From Dactylis glomerata (Eukaryota > Streptophyta > Magnoliopsida > Poales > Poaceae), in assembly GCA_007115705.1 (NCBI GenBank), contig QXEO01000235.1:2885888-2949887 (forward strand): DNA of 64,000 nucleotides, written 5' to 3'. Positions 1 to 12,874 of the stretch are shown here, piece after piece; the stretch's first letter is position 1, and the number at the start of each line of letters is the position of its first letter. The notes beneath the pieces are model-generated. The model saw only the letters and a program-made list of their open reading frames with translations, ran no database searches and was not told the origin of the DNA. The position numbers and the translations under genes were made by a program.

Positions 1-2900
1 ACACATTGCAATGAACCATTTGTCACTTCTGCATACAGAACATATTCTTACTTCTTCGAAAGTACATAAGAATATTCCTACTATTGTCCAATGATCATCA
101 TATGAATGCTCATAACCTTTAGAGCATCAGGCATATCTGGATATACATATCATGGTATACAAGATTGATAAAATCATTCTTTCGGTTTCACTTATCAAAT
201 GTCAAAACAGTTGATTCTTGCTTCAACCTCTTCCATGCAACAAGAACCGTTCTTATTGTTTCCATATTGAACAAATTCAATATTTCATCTATGTACTCTG
301 GCAAAACTATATTAATGCCTCAATCTATCTGCATAGACATTGACGCTCAATATTCTGGTTTTGCCTAAGTCTTTCGTCAAAAATCCATTATTAATGAAAA
401 CTTAACAATATCAAGAAAAACACATAATTCCAATGACCGATATGTCATCTACATAAAGTATTAGAAATATGTCTCAAAGCTCCCACTTACTTTCTTGTAA
501 ATACAAGAATCTTCAAATATCTTGATGAAATTAAACTCTTTAACATTTTCATCATTGAAGATTCTAACTTCGTTATGCTTACTTCTACCATTGAAGTTTG
601 CATACATATCTAGCAACCTTTGAATTAACAAAACCCATTGGGTCGTGTCTGGTACACGTCCTTGGTGTGCATTCCGGTAGAGGAACGTTGTTTCATTTAT
701 TCAACTATCATATCTCAATATGTAATTGTTGCTAGAATAATCCGTATGATGAAGTCAGGGCCCATCACTGCTTCTTTGTATATTGTTGGTTACTATTATC
801 TAATAATATCTCGTCCTCAAATCTTGCTATTTGATTACGACCAACTTGGTTAAATAGGAACTTCGATGTCGTGACTACAACACATTGTAGATGCGTGAGC
901 CATGAATGCAGTTGCCGCTTCCAGAACATTTTCAGGTGCTGCGCTACTCTGATCATCTTGCTCAGATTCAATAACCTCATGAAGTTCTATTTTCCTCTCA
1001 CTTAAACCTTTTGCGAAAAACTCCTTCATAAGAAATTCACTTCTTTCAGTGACAATCACTTTGTGTTTGGGTTCATAGTAGAGGGAATACCCATCGACAT
1101 TCTTTGGGATAACCAACAAAGACTTACTAGTCTGATTTTGGTTGTAAACATTTTACATATGCCTTGCATACCAAAATTCATGAAAAGACAACTATAACTT
1201 GTACAGTGTCATTTCAGCAGATTATGATGGCACTCTATTAAGTGAAAAGTGATAGTTTCCAAAGCATAATCCACAAATTATATTGGCAGTTTTATTTCAT
1301 CATTGATCTAACCATGTCAAACAAGGTTTGATTACATCCATCGAAAACTCCATACTCATATGGTGTTTATCACGATGCAAGTTTGTGAAGCAATTCACTT
1401 AACTCTTAGATGTTTGCTAAACTTGTAACTCAAATATTCTCCTTTATGATCCAATCATAAAAACTTGAATTTTCTTGTTACAATAATTTCCACTTTATAA
1501 ATTGAACAGTTTCAATTATTTCATACTTCTTTCTCACCAAGTAGATATACCATACATCATTGATGAAATAGAAAATACACCACGCTCGACTTCACACCAT
1601 GGACTACATACATCAACATGTATGATCTCCATTTAGTTAGTCGGTTGTTCTGTCCATGGCCCATGAACGAAGTTTAATCATCTTTAGGAAAAGTCTCACA
1701 AGCATCAATCAATTCAAAATTAGATGACTCGAAAATCCATCAACATGGAATTTCTTTCATGTTTTGTTTCCAATATGACTTAAATGGCAGTGTTTCAAAT
1801 AAGTGAAATTCTTTGTCTTGCGACCTTTAGCATCAGTGTTATAAATATCTATTTCACCAACAAGATAATAATAATCTATCCATCGATTATGGAAGACGGT
1901 AATAATTTGAACAACCATTGTTCTCATAATACCAGAACAAGATAACAATTATTAAGTTCATAACAAATCTTGAAGGCTAGGCTTGATGCCGACGAAAAAC
2001 ACAATAACACTTTTATTTGTTTCTTGATGCGCATCATGACCACATTCTTTTGCTGGTTATTTAGGCCATTGTAGTTCTTGCATTGTGTTGCTTTGTATGA
2101 CATTTCATACCAACAATCTAGTATCGAATACCCAAGAATTACATTGTTAACGAGCAAAGAAATACATCTATAACATGTATATCGTATATATACCCGAGCT
2201 GGACATTTCCAGTCTTTTCCTTTTCTACCAAATATTTTGCAGATCCTATTTAGCGTTTCCTCTCCATTAGAAGAATCTATCAACATCAATAGTGGCATCA
2301 AGCATTTGACACATGGTCCAAAGGATGTTAGTCAAATACTAATGGCCTTGGACTTTGCACATTGAGATGGATCACCATCATCATATAATTGGTGTTCTTC
2401 TAGATTCCATTCTTTAGCATTCCTTTGGTATAGCAAAACAATTTAGCCGATACCTTTTCATTCATCCTATCATGACAACTTTCATGATGAAACTACTATA
2501 GCTCATCAGGACGAGTGCAAGTATAATATTAGTCCCAAACTGTTGGGTGATCTGGACGCCCAGTGCCTTCAATCTTCGCATATATTCATACAATATGAGC
2601 ATATGTTCTTTTACTAAATTATACTTCATCATTTTGCAAACAACCAAGTTTTAGATATCAAATATCTTTCACCTCTTGCTTGTTTCTGAAACAATTCTTT
2701 CAGCTCCAAGATAACTTTGATTCTCAAAAAAATTTGAAGATCAATTTCTCATGAAGGCAAACATGATCTTAGATGCTAAACTTGAATTGTTGCTCTTAGA
2801 TTAATACAACTTATTAAACTGCATTGAGCAAGTGAGATTTGCTAAAATTGCGATAGGACTTAATCTTTAGTCTTGACATTCTAACTAAACGACACTAGTC
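1..2900 (-). pseudogene. Degenerate Ty1/copia gag-pol (WIS/Angela/BARE-like)
   Basis: This is the internal coding region of a minus-strand copia retrotransposon, broken by many stops and frameshifts. Read right to left, about 2462-2647 resembles a copia gag core (the patch around LKALGVQI). About 1924-2301 resembles the region from nucleocapsid to protease. About 850-1119 matches the segment after integrase (GYSLYYEPKHKVIVT). About 1-370 looks like the C-terminal part of reverse transcriptase. The RT and integrase pieces lie much closer together than in an intact element, so I infer internal deletion. The element would have encoded capsid, protease, integrase, RT and RNase H; no frame here is functional. 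Orientation agrees with the primer-binding site at 4182-4193 and the LTR at 4195-6211. Its 3' end lies left of the window. Confidence 0.7.
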
Positions 2901-4181
2901 CGAAAAGTAATTATCCAGAATTCTATAGTTTTTTTAACTCAATTAAACTAAGTGTCGGTGGAAAACGGTTGCCAAAGACTACAACGACTTATGCAAATAC
3001 ACTAAGATTTAGTTCATAATAATTAGTTCAATTTAATCAAATTAGTAATGAACTCCCACTAAATTCAACATCCATCGAAGCATGATCCAAATTCACTACA
3101 CCAAGACCGATCATCACGTGAGATGATGTAGCTTTAATGGTGAACATCAACATGTTGATCATATCGTCTATATGACTCATGCTTGACCTTTCGGTCCGTG
3201 TGTTCCGAGGCCATGTCTGTACATGCTAGGCTCGTCAAGTTTAACCCAAGTATTTTCGCATGTGTAAATTTGGCTTACACCCGTTGTATGTGAACGTAGA
3301 GTTTATAGCACCCGATCATCACGTGATGCTTCAAAACGACGATCTTTCGCAACGGCGCATACGAGGGGAGAACACATTTTATCTTGAAATTAAGTGTGAG
3401 GGATCATCTTATAATGCTACCATCGCGATCAAAGCAAAATAAGATGCATAAAGGGTAAACATCACATGCATATACAATATGTGACATGGTATAGCCAATC
3501 TTCGCGCATTGATCTCCATCTCGTGCGCGCCGGCATGATCTCTATCACTCCACTATGATTGCCTCCACCACGAATAGCAACTACGACTATTGCTAACTAC
3601 TTAGCGATAAAGTAAAGCTATTACATGGCGTATAACAAGTTGACACGCAGGTCATACAAATTTATAAAGACAACCATATGGCTCCTGCCGGTTGTGAACT
3701 CATTGACATGCAAGTCGTGAAACATTACAAAACATGATCATCGCATACATCAAATATATCATCATACACATCACATCTTGTGGCAATACCATATCACAAA
3801 CACTCCCTGCAAAAACAAGTTAGACGCCTCTAATTTATTGATTGCATGTTTTACGTGGCTTATGAGAGCTACGCATTAGAACGGTTCTTACCTACGCAAA
3901 GCCACAACGGTGATATTATGGTTGCCAACATCCGTTGTAGATCTCATGACTACTATAGTGAGAGAAACTGGCATCCACCAGCCGCATATGTGAAACAAGC
4001 CACACGTCAAGTGCGGAGCCGGTCTCACAAACGAGGTCGCGTAAAGTTGGCCTGGACCGCTTCGATCTCACTATGCCGCGCCATAAGAAATACACAACAT
4101 AGAAGTTTGCAACAGAAAACATCAGCGCCCACAACAACATGGTTGCGTTTTACTTGTGTAAAACATCTACGCATAGATCTT
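2901..4181 (-). mobile_element. Copia untranslated leader between 5' LTR and gag
   Basis: Non-coding leader of the minus-strand copia element, between its primer-binding site and gag. The stretch 3195-4181 is closely repeated at 6212-7196 in the same orientation, including shared blocks such as CATGTCTGTACATGCTAGGC. This identifies it as element sequence rather than host sequence. Short frames read here on either strand show no family resemblance. Confidence 0.7.
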
Positions 4182-4193
4182 GCTCTGATACCA
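4182..4193 (-). other. Primer-binding site (initiator Met tRNA)
   Basis: On the minus strand this reads TGGTATCAGAGC, the standard copia primer-binding site complementary to the 3' end of initiator methionine tRNA. It lies one base inside the LTR that begins at 4195. It fixes the element orientation as minus and marks the LTR on its right as the 5' LTR. Confidence 0.9.
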
Positions 4194-4194
4194 C

Positions 4195-6211
4195 TGAAGG
4201 GTTTCGCAGCATAGAAAACAAAAATTTTCCTACGATGATGAACAAGAACAAGCCAAGATCTGATCTACGAGATGCAAAACAACGAGCGAGAGAGATTAGA
4301 TCTACATACCCTTGTAGATCGCACATCGGAAACGTTCAGATGAACGTGGTCGGCGTAGTCGTACTAGCGTCTCCTCCTCGTGATCCAATTCGATCCAAGC
4401 GCCACAACGGGCGGCGCCTCCAAGCGTTGCACACGTACAGCGCACTGACGACTCCTCCTCCTCGGTCCAGCAAGGCACGGTGGAGTGGTAGATGGGATCA
4501 GCAGCACGACGGCGTGGTGCTTATGGTGGAGAATATATGCGGGCAGAACTTAGCCTACGCGCACGAGGTGGAAGAAGATAGACAAAAGATCTAGTCAAAC
4601 TAGACTAGAAAAGGGCTACCGGAGACACACGGACGATGGAGGCTGATCAAAATCAGTCACGCATGCCCCTGATCTTACTCCTTTTATAGGCATACCGATA
4701 CCCTAGAGTAACATGCAAGCTTCTGAAACTTGGCTTTGAAGCTACCGTGATCTGCGCCGCCACTGCCTTGACCGATCTGGTATCGAATCGCAGTTGTCGT
4801 GCACGCCACGATGGAGCCTCCCTAGACCGATCAGCACAGGGATCGGGGCGAGGACTCCCTGGCGCGTGCGGCGTACCCGGCCTCCTGGTGACCTGGAGCG
4901 GCCTTCCTCGCGCTCGATCGTATGGAGCGCTGGCTCCTGGGCATCGTCGGCCCAACCAGGTGGCCCAGGCGGGCGAGCAGCGCGGGGCGGGGTAGCCAAC
5001 CCAGCGGCCTGGCCCAGGCAGCGTGTGGCCCAGCCGCCCAGCGTGGACGCGGCCCAGCCGCCCAGCGCAGACGCGGCCCAGCGGGGCGCGGCGCGCGGCT
5101 CAGCCCAGCCAGCGCCTTTCCTCTTTTTTTTTCTTTTGCCTTTTCCTTTTTGCAGTTTGTCTAGATGAGCTACAAAATTAGCCCGTTAGCAAAACTACTT
5201 ATGGACTAACTTTTAGCCCTTATTTATTTCTACTAAATAAATATATGTATTAATATTTATTAATTCAATTAATTAATAAATCATTAATCATCTTACCAGA
5301 ATAATTCCGTAACTCTCTCAAACAATTTTCATAAATCCCGAAACTACCCTAGCGTCGATGAGCGTTAAGTGTGTGACCCTACGGGTTCGAGAATATGCAG
5401 ACATGATCACCATCAATAATCGATAGCGGGATCTGGAAATCCATATGGACTCCCACATATTCAACGAAGATCATTATCGGTGAACCACAATGTCAGGATT
5501 CAAATAATCCCGTATACAAATTCCTTTGTCTCGCGATATTTTACTCGCCCGAGATTCGATCGTCGGTATCGCCATACCTAGTTCAATCTCGTTCACAGTA
5601 AGTACTCTTTACTCGTTTCTCAATCCAATATCACCCAGTGATTAAACTCATTAATCACGTGTTTGCAAACAGTGTATGATATTGATTATCGAGTGGGCCC
5701 AGAGTATATCTCTCCGACATGGGAGGGACAAATCCCAATCTCGATACATGCAACCCAACAAGTAATTTTCGATTACCTGAGAGATACCTTTATGATCACC
5801 CTCTCATAGGATGACGTTTGATGACCTCAAAGCTCTCTTTCGGTACCAGGGAGTGGCATTATCTCATGATCTAAGGAATAGGATACTGACATAGGAAAAG
5901 CTATGCAATTGTGAACACAATGACACGGTCTAATTGCTGTGCTTAATTTTGGTCTGTCCATCACATCATTCTCCTAATGACATGACCTCATTATTAATCG
6001 ACAACTCATGTCGATGGTTAGGAAACTTTAACCATCATTAATCAATGAGCTAGACTAGTAGAGGCATACTAGGGACACGGTGTTGTTCATAAACCACACA
6101 AGTATTAAAGTTTCCGCTTAATACAATTCTAGCATGGAATATAAATATTATCATGAACAAGAAATATGATAATAACAATATTATTATTGCCTCTAGGGCA
6201 TATTTCCTTCA
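4195..6211 (-). repeat. 5' LTR of the first copia element
   Basis: A 2017-bp LTR with ends TGAAG and CTTCA. On the minus strand it begins TGAAGGAAATATGCCCTAGA, the start typical of WIS/Angela/BARE-type LTRs. It is followed in that orientation by the primer-binding site. It is about 290 bp longer than the neighbouring LTR at 7210-8935; much of the difference appears to be the GC-rich stretch at about 4700-5160. The internal frames of that GC-rich stretch look like composition artefacts. Confidence 0.85.
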
Positions 6212-7196
6212 GGTTCGTGTGTTCCAAGGCCATGTCTGTACATGCTAGGCTCGTCAAGTCAAACCCAAGTATCTCCTCATGTGCAAAACTGGCGTGCACC
6301 CACTGTATGTGAACATAGAGTTTATAGCACCCGATCATCACGAGATACTTCAAAACGACAAACTTTCACAACGGCGCATACAAGGGGAGAACACAATTTT
6401 ATCTTGATCTTTAAGTGAGGAATCATCTTATAATGCTACCGTCGTGATCAAAGCATAATAAGATACATAAAAGGATAAACATCACATGCATATAATTTTA
6501 TGTGACATGGTATAGCCAATCTACGAGCAATGATCTCCATCTTGTGCGCACCGGCATGATCTCCATCACTCCACCATGATTGCCTCCACCACGAATAGCA
6601 ACTACAACTATTGCTAACTACTTAGCAATAAAGTAAAGCTATTACATGGCGTATAAGAAGTTGACACGCAGGTCATACACAATTATAAAGACAACCATAT
6701 GGCTCCTGCCGGTTGTGAACTCATCGACATGCAAGTCGTGAAATATTACAAAACATGATTATTGCATACATCACATATATCACATCACATCTTATGGCCA
6801 TATCATATCACAAAACACTCCATGCAAAAACAAGTTAGACGCCTCTACTTTGTTGTTGCATGTTTTACGTGGCTTATGGGAGTAACAAGTTAAGAACGAT
6901 TCTTACCTACGAAAAGCCACAACGGTGATATTATGGTTGCTAACATCCGTTGTAAATCACATGACTACTATAGTGAGAGAAACTGGCATCCACCAGTCGC
7001 ATGTGTGGAACAAGCCACACGTCAAGTGCGGAGCCGGTCTCGCGAACGAGGTCGCGTAAAGTTGGCCTGGACCGCTTCGATCTCACTATGTCGTGCCATA
7101 AGAAATACACAACATAGAAGTTTGCAATAGAAAACATCAACGCCCGCAACAAGCATGTTGCGTTCTACTCATGAAACACATCTACGCATAGATCTA
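6212..7196 (-). mobile_element. Leader fragment of a second copia element
   Basis: This repeats the leader 3195-4181 in the same orientation, with scattered substitutions. It is cut off at 6211 by the outer end of the first LTR. The simplest reading is that the first element inserted into the leader of a second, related element whose PBS and 5' LTR follow at 7197-8935. Unequal recombination between relatives is an alternative. Confidence 0.7.
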
Positions 7197-7208
7197 GCTC
7201 TGATACCA
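7197..7208 (-). other. Primer-binding site of the second copia element
   Basis: Reads TGGTATCAGAGC on the minus strand, identical to the site at 4182-4193. It sits one base from the LTR starting at 7210. It shows that the second LTR is also a 5' LTR of a minus-strand element. Confidence 0.88.
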
Positions 7209-7209
7209 T

Positions 7210-8935
7210 TGAAGGGTTTCGCAGCATAGTAAATCAAAAAAATTCCTACGGATGCAAACAAGAAAGCCAAGATCTAATCTAGGAGATGTAATCAACAAGA
7301 GAGATAGATGAGATCTTCATACCCTTGAAGAAATCGCACAGCAGAAACATTCAACAGAACATGGATGATGTAGTCATACTAGCCGTCTCCTCCTCGCGAT
7401 CCGATCCGATCCAACGCCGCAAGTGGCGACGCCTCCGAGAGATGCACACGTATGGTGCAGCGAAGTCTCCTCCTTCTTTGGTCCAGCAAGTATGGTGGAG
7501 AGATAGATTGGATTAGCAGCACGACGGTGTGGTGCTTATGGTGGAGAATTTCTGCAGCAGGGCTTCGCCTACGTGTAGTCGCGAGATAGAGAAGTGGAGG
7601 GGCATCAATTGGCCGGTGGCTAGGGTTGAGAGAGAGAGGGGCTGTGCCCCAGCCCTCCCTTATATAGGATGCTGGGCGGCCAGCTTGGCCCATCCTCCAA
7701 GCCTAGGGCGGCGGCCCAAGGGGGAGGAGTGGGGGGCAAGTTTTCCCCCTTCCTTCTAGAAGGGTTGCCCTAGGGTTTCCCCTTGGGCTGGCCAGCTGGG
7801 CCTTTGTGGGCATGGTGTGCCTAGCCCAAGTGGCCAAGACACTTCCCCTTAGGCCCACGCAGGCCTCCATCGAGTGGGCCCACTTTGGCCCCACTCTGGG
7901 ACCTTCTAGAACACTCCGGTACAATACCGATAAACCCCGAAACTTTTCCGGAATCCAAAAACTGTTTTCCATTATATGAATCTTATTCTCCGGACCATTC
8001 CAGAACCTCTCGTGATGTCCGAGATATCATTCGAGACTCCGAACAAAAACTCAATAACCAATTATCCATTCTATCCTAGCATTGATACACGTTAAGTGTG
8101 TGACCCTATGGGTTCGAGAATATGTAGACATGATCTTCTATCAATAATCAATAGCAGGATCTGGAAACCCATATTGACTCCCACACATTCATCGATGATC
8201 ATATCGGATGAACCACGATGCCAGGATTCAATTAATCCCGTATATGTATTCCCGTCGTCTCACGATATTTTACTTGCCCGAGATTCGATCGTCGGTATCT
8301 GCATACCTAGTTCAATCTCGTTCACAGCAAGTACTTTACTCGTTCTGTAATCCAATATCACTTTGTGATTAATTCCTTAACCACATGCTTGCAAGCGGTG
8401 TTGATATCGATTACCGAGTGGGCCCGAAGTATATCTCTCCGACTTGGGAGGGACAAATTCCATCTCGATACATACAACCCAACAAGTACTTTTCGATCAC
8501 CTGAGAGACACCTTTATGATCACCCTTTCATAGGATGACGTTTGATGACCTCAAAGCTCTCTTTCGGCACTAGGGAGTTGCATTATCTCATGGTCTAAGG
8601 AATACAATACTTGACATAGGAAAAAGCTTCACAAAGATGAACACAATGACACGATCTAATTGCTGTGATTTGTTGGGTCTGTCCATCACATCATTCTGCT
8701 AATGATATGACTTCATTATTAATTGACAACTCATGTCTATGGTTAGTAAACCTTAACCATCATTAATCAATGAACTAGTCCATAGAGGCATACTAGGGAC
8801 ACGGTGTTGTTCATAAACCATACAATTATTAAAGTTTCCGCTTAATACAATTCTAGCATGGAATATAAACATTATCATGAACAAGAATTATAATAATAAC
8901 ATCTTTATTATTGCCTCTAGGGCATAATTCTGACA
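7210..8935 (-). repeat. 5' LTR of the second copia element
   Basis: A 1726-bp LTR that starts TGAAGGG and ends TCTGACA on the plus strand. It shares long stretches with the LTR at 4195-6211, for example the block containing CGATCGTCGGTATC and the GCCTCTAGGGCAT end. The right flank begins GCAAC. The matching target duplication would lie left of the window, so the insertion cannot be verified here. The 133 bases from 8936 to 9068 hold nothing I recognise. Confidence 0.82.
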
Positions 8936-9068
8936 GCAACCGGGAGCGGCTCCAGCAGCATCGCCCTCCTATCCTCGCAGTCTGCAGATCCGTTTGGTGT
9001 ATTTCGTATTTCTCCGTCACCCCGTCGCGTGCCCGAGGGGTCTTCTATATAGTCGGTTTAAGGCCAGG

Positions 9069-10712
9069 ATGAGTGATACGTCTAAAACGTATCTATAATT
9101 TTTGATGCTCCATGCTTGTTCTTACACCATTTGCTTAGTGTTTTGTTACACTTCGTGGCGTTTTTATGTATTTTCTGGAACTAACCTATTAACAAGATGC
9201 CACAGTGCCAGTTCCCTGTTTTCTGTTGTTTTTGTGTTTCAGAAAAGTTACACAGGAAATATTCTCGGAATTGGACGAAACAAAAGCCGAACGTCCTATT
9301 ATTTAACGAAGCTTCCAGAAGTCCGAAGAGGAGACGGAGGGGGGCCACAAGGCGGCCACACCACCAGGGGGCGCGGCCTGCCTCTGGCCCGCGCCCACCT
9401 GTGGTGAGGGCACCCTGGCCCACCTCTGGCGCCGCCCCTTCGCCTATAAAAACCCCCCGACGGGAAAAACCTAAACACCCGATCAATTTTCCAGAAACAC
9501 ATCGCGATCCGCCGCCGTCGTTGACCCAAGATCGGGAGGGTCCAGAAGCTCTTCCCGGCACCCTGCCGGAGAGGGGAATCGCCACCGGAGGTCTTCTTCA
9601 TCGCCATGCTTGCCTCCGGCGTGACGAGTGAGTAGTCTACCTTGGACTATGGGTCCATAGCAGTAGCTAGATGGTTGTCTTCTCCACCATGTGCTTCATG
9701 TTTAGATCTCGTGAGCTGCCTTACATGATCGAGATCATCTTTGTATAATTTTACATGTTGTGTTTGTTGGGATCCGATGAATATTGGTGTTATGTTAAGT
9801 TGATGTGCTGAATATTATCTTATGTTATCTCTATGTTGTTTATGATCTTGCATGCTCTCCGTTGTTAGTAGCTATCTTGGCCAAGTAGATACTAGTGACT
9901 ACAAGAGGGGGTATTTATGCTCGATAGTTGGGTTCATGCCTCTATTTAATCTGGGAGAGTGACAGAAACCTCTAAGGTTGTAGATGTGTTATTGCCACTA
10001 GGGAGAAAACAACATTCTTGTGTCCAAGGACATTCGTTTTGTTTACATTACACATTTGCTTAATGCAATTATCTGTTGTTCGCAACTTAATACTTATGGG
10101 GTGTTCGGACGATATCCCCGTGGGTGGATTATTAGTCATAGATGCAGTTGGATGGCGGTCTATGTATTTTGTTGTAATGCCCAGAGTAAATCTCATAGTG
10201 ATCCTCGTGACATATGCATGTTATCTTTATTCTATCAATTGCGCAACTGTAATTTGTTTACCCAGCATGTTGTTATTTATCTTATGGAGAGACACCACTA
10301 GTAAACTGTGGACCCCGGTCCAATTTCCTTTACATTGCTACACCATTTTACTATTACTCGCACTGTTTACTTTCTCGCATACTACTACTGTTTTCCACTC
10401 GATACGCTCATACCTTTGTTTACAGCAAATCGGTGAGATTGACAACCTCATCGTAAGTTGGGAGCAAAGTACTTGGTTGTGTTGTGTGCAGGTTCCACGT
10501 TGCTACTAGTTGAAGACGCACCAACAAGAATCGTAAACGGCACCCTTGTTGGAGTGTCACGAAGCTAGCAAGCATCACCTTCTCAAGTTTAGCTTTTTCC
10601 TACTGGATCGACAAACCTCGGTTTCTTATTGAGGGAAAGACTTGCTACTGTTCTCATCATACCTTCCTCTTGGGGTTCCCAACTGGGTGGTTATCCTGCC
10701 CGCATCAATGAG
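9069..10712 (+). mobile_element. Solo LTR of a gypsy-like element with 5-bp TSD
   Basis: A 1634-bp LTR (9074-10707) begins TGATACGTC and ends GCATCA. It is flanked by perfect 5-bp direct repeats ATGAG at 9069-9073 and 10708-10712. No internal region is present, so this is a solo LTR left by recombination between the two LTRs of one insertion. A TATA sequence (TATAAA, 9445-9450) follows a GC-rich block at about 9341-9430. A similar block occurs in the LTRs near 49495 and 58345. Orientation follows the TATA box. The TGATACGTC start is common among Triticeae gypsy LTRs; I do not assign a named family. Confidence 0.85.
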
Positions 10713-11312
10713 TCTGTGGAGATGTGTTGAAAGGACGCTCGAGGCGCCAGGTGGGCCCCACCACACGACCAGGTTCTTGGCCCACATGGTGGGCCCTATC
10801 TTCTGCCTCATTGCATCCCCCGTTTACTTATTTTTATCATGATCCTCTAATTCCCAAAAAAATGACATGGAAAATGGGTCCTTTTGATGTCCGAAAGGTC
10901 CTAAAAGTCAAAAACATGAAAAAACAACAAGAAAATCCGCTTCGCAGTGTTAAAACTAAATGAAAGAGGATCGTTTAGAAGATGGGCATGGAATCAATAG
11001 AAAACTTGTCCAGGTCCCCAAAACTATCAATTAACTAAGAATATGACTTAATAAACTACAAAGATCATGGATGCATTTTACATGTATCAGTGGCGTACAT
11101 TCTTTCTACATACAAAAACTAGTGTACGCCACAAATAAAATTCTACCTATAGGCTTTTTCCTACTAGTGCTCATCATCACCATCAACAATGGTTGCATCT
11201 CCCGTAGACCTGTGGTGCTTCTCCTAGGAACCTCATTGATTTCACGGTTATTCCGCTTAATATTATTCTCAAGCTGTTTGCCTTTCATGCCCTTCTTCGG
11301 TCCCTTCTTGAC

Positions 11313-11313
<1 letters not shown>
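10713..11313. other. Unassigned intergenic sequence
   Basis: No gene recognised. It contains a GC-rich inverted patch near 10745-10800 (GGTGGGCCC repeats). A short inverted pair lies at about 11091-11140 (GTGGCGTACA and TGTACGCCAC). Both are more likely transposon debris than regulatory DNA. Confidence 0.5.

Positions 11314-11388
<75 letters not shown>
11314..11388. repeat. Compound (AC)n(AT)n microsatellite
   Basis: About 21 AC units (11314-11356) run directly into about 16 TA units (11357-11388). Apparent reading frames through it encode only alternating Cys-Val or Ile-Tyr and are artefacts. Confidence 0.97.
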
Positions 11389-11391
<3 letters not shown>

Positions 11392-11615
11392 CAATGTTGT
11401 TCTACAGAAGATAAATAGAGAGAGGGCTAATTTGCCACGTACATCAACAATCAAACAATTATTTGATGGAAATAGAGAGAGCTAATTTGATAGCAAGCAC
11501 TCACCCGATCTTGGTCATTTGTGCAACCAGGGTTAATGCGCTCCACACTTGCCAAACACGCTGTCCACTTTTGTCATTCCGTGGAAATGTTGTTCCACCG
11601 ATGATGAAGTGAAAG

Positions 11616-12620
11616 CTACGTTTGTTCATTTCCACTTTTTTTACGGGAATTAAAGAACTCCTTCATCCTCCTCCAATGGGCGTCCTTGGGTTGCTCGGTG
11701 CCGTCGACCGGATCAAGACCAACCTTCTTCCATGCGTCGCAAATAAACTTGTCTTTCGTGGCGGTGTAGTTTGTGGTTCTTCCCTTCGGAGTTGCCTCCA
11801 AGAATCCCTCATTCTGCACATCAAGATTTTCCTCATCATGCATTCTTTCATACTCTTGTGACATTTTTTTAGAGGCAAAGTCTCAAGAACCAACATTCAT
11901 ATTTTGCAAGAATCTTTCATCATCTAGCCTACGTATATCAACAACAGATAGCAATCACACTCAATCACCTCAAACACATGTACCATATCTCAAAAAATGA
12001 AATAGGAAGAAAAATAACAAGTTCTTACCCTTGTGACATATCATCGAGCATGCTGTAGGAGGTCGGTGGCACGGTCGGGAACGACTGCTCTTCCTCTGCC
12101 GGTGGTGGTGGCGGCGATGGTGCGTCCTCGACATCGAGGATGCAGACGCCCGAGATGCCTTTTGGCTTCGATCCTTGGTCGTCGATGACCTTATGCTTCT
12201 TCGACCTCTAGGCTCCTGCGGCCGCCGTTTGCTTCTTACCGTTGGGAGACGCCTTCCTCCCTTTGTTTGACGGCTTGCCCGTCGCCGATACGACAACGGT
12301 CAAGTTCTCAGGTGGCGGCGACTGGCTGGGGCACGACAAACATCGGGCGACACATCAACATGTAACTAGGGTTCAGCGGGGCCGTGGGGGGGAGGGGGTG
12401 GAGGAGCGGTGGAATTGGCGGTGTGAAGGAAGCAGAGGCGACAGGAGGCAGTCGCCAGCCTCCATGACATTCTGGTGGCCGGCATCGTTCAAATCGCGGC
12501 GGAAGGCAGGGTAGCGCGCAGAAGCAAGAATCTTCCGATAGGCAGTTGGCCTCTGGCGCAGCCGGTATTTGTTTTTGGCACCACCTAAATGATGTATATT
12601 TGTATCACTTGGACTCAAAA
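11616..12620 (-). pseudogene. PIF/Harbinger ORF1 (Myb-like) relic
   Basis: Minus-strand relic of the Myb/trihelix-like partner protein of PIF/Harbinger transposons, which helps the transposase bind and enter the nucleus. The piece at 11616-11864 carries the typical SANT-like stretch (TATKDKFICDAWKKVGLD, then TEQPKDAHWRRMKEFF). Upstream, at about 12020-12180 in another frame, is a proline-rich linker ending in MLDDMSQG. That ending is followed by GTAAGAAC, a plausible splice donor near 12027. The two parts would then be separate exons. No transposase lies next to it; one lies 29 kb away. The N-terminus is unclear and frames are broken, so it is probably non-functional. Sequence 11389-11615 is unassigned. 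Confidence 0.55.
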
Positions 12621-12709
12621 TTTAGGGTTGGCCTAAGAAATTGACCTCACCAAAACATTTTAGGGAACTCGTTAGAGAGGGTTTTTCCATCCCAAATGAT
12701 TAAAAGTTA

Positions 12710-12874
12710 CTCCCTCCGTTTTTAAATATAAGATGTTTTAGTTTTGTGAAGCAAATGTATGTAGACATGTTTTTTAGTGTGTAGATTCACTCGAATATAT
12801 ACACGAAAATATATCTAAATACATTTGCTTCACAAAACAAAAACAACTTATCTTATATTTAAAAATAGAGGGAG
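12710..12874. mobile_element. Stowaway-type MITE
   Basis: A 165-bp element with terminal inverted repeats CTCCCTCCGTTTTTAAATAT at the left and its near-complement ending AGAGGGAG at the right. It is flanked by TA on both sides (12708-12709 and 12875-12876). It is AT-rich and non-coding. It belongs to the mariner-mobilised Stowaway class common in Triticeae. Confidence 0.92.

Noticed and set aside
4653..5168. Overlapping GC-rich frames of 80-124 aa
   Set aside because: They lie inside a copia LTR, in several frames at once, with biased composition and no domain.
11106..11454. Open frames across the AC/AT repeat on both strands
   Set aside because: They encode only alternating dipeptides and arise from the microsatellite.
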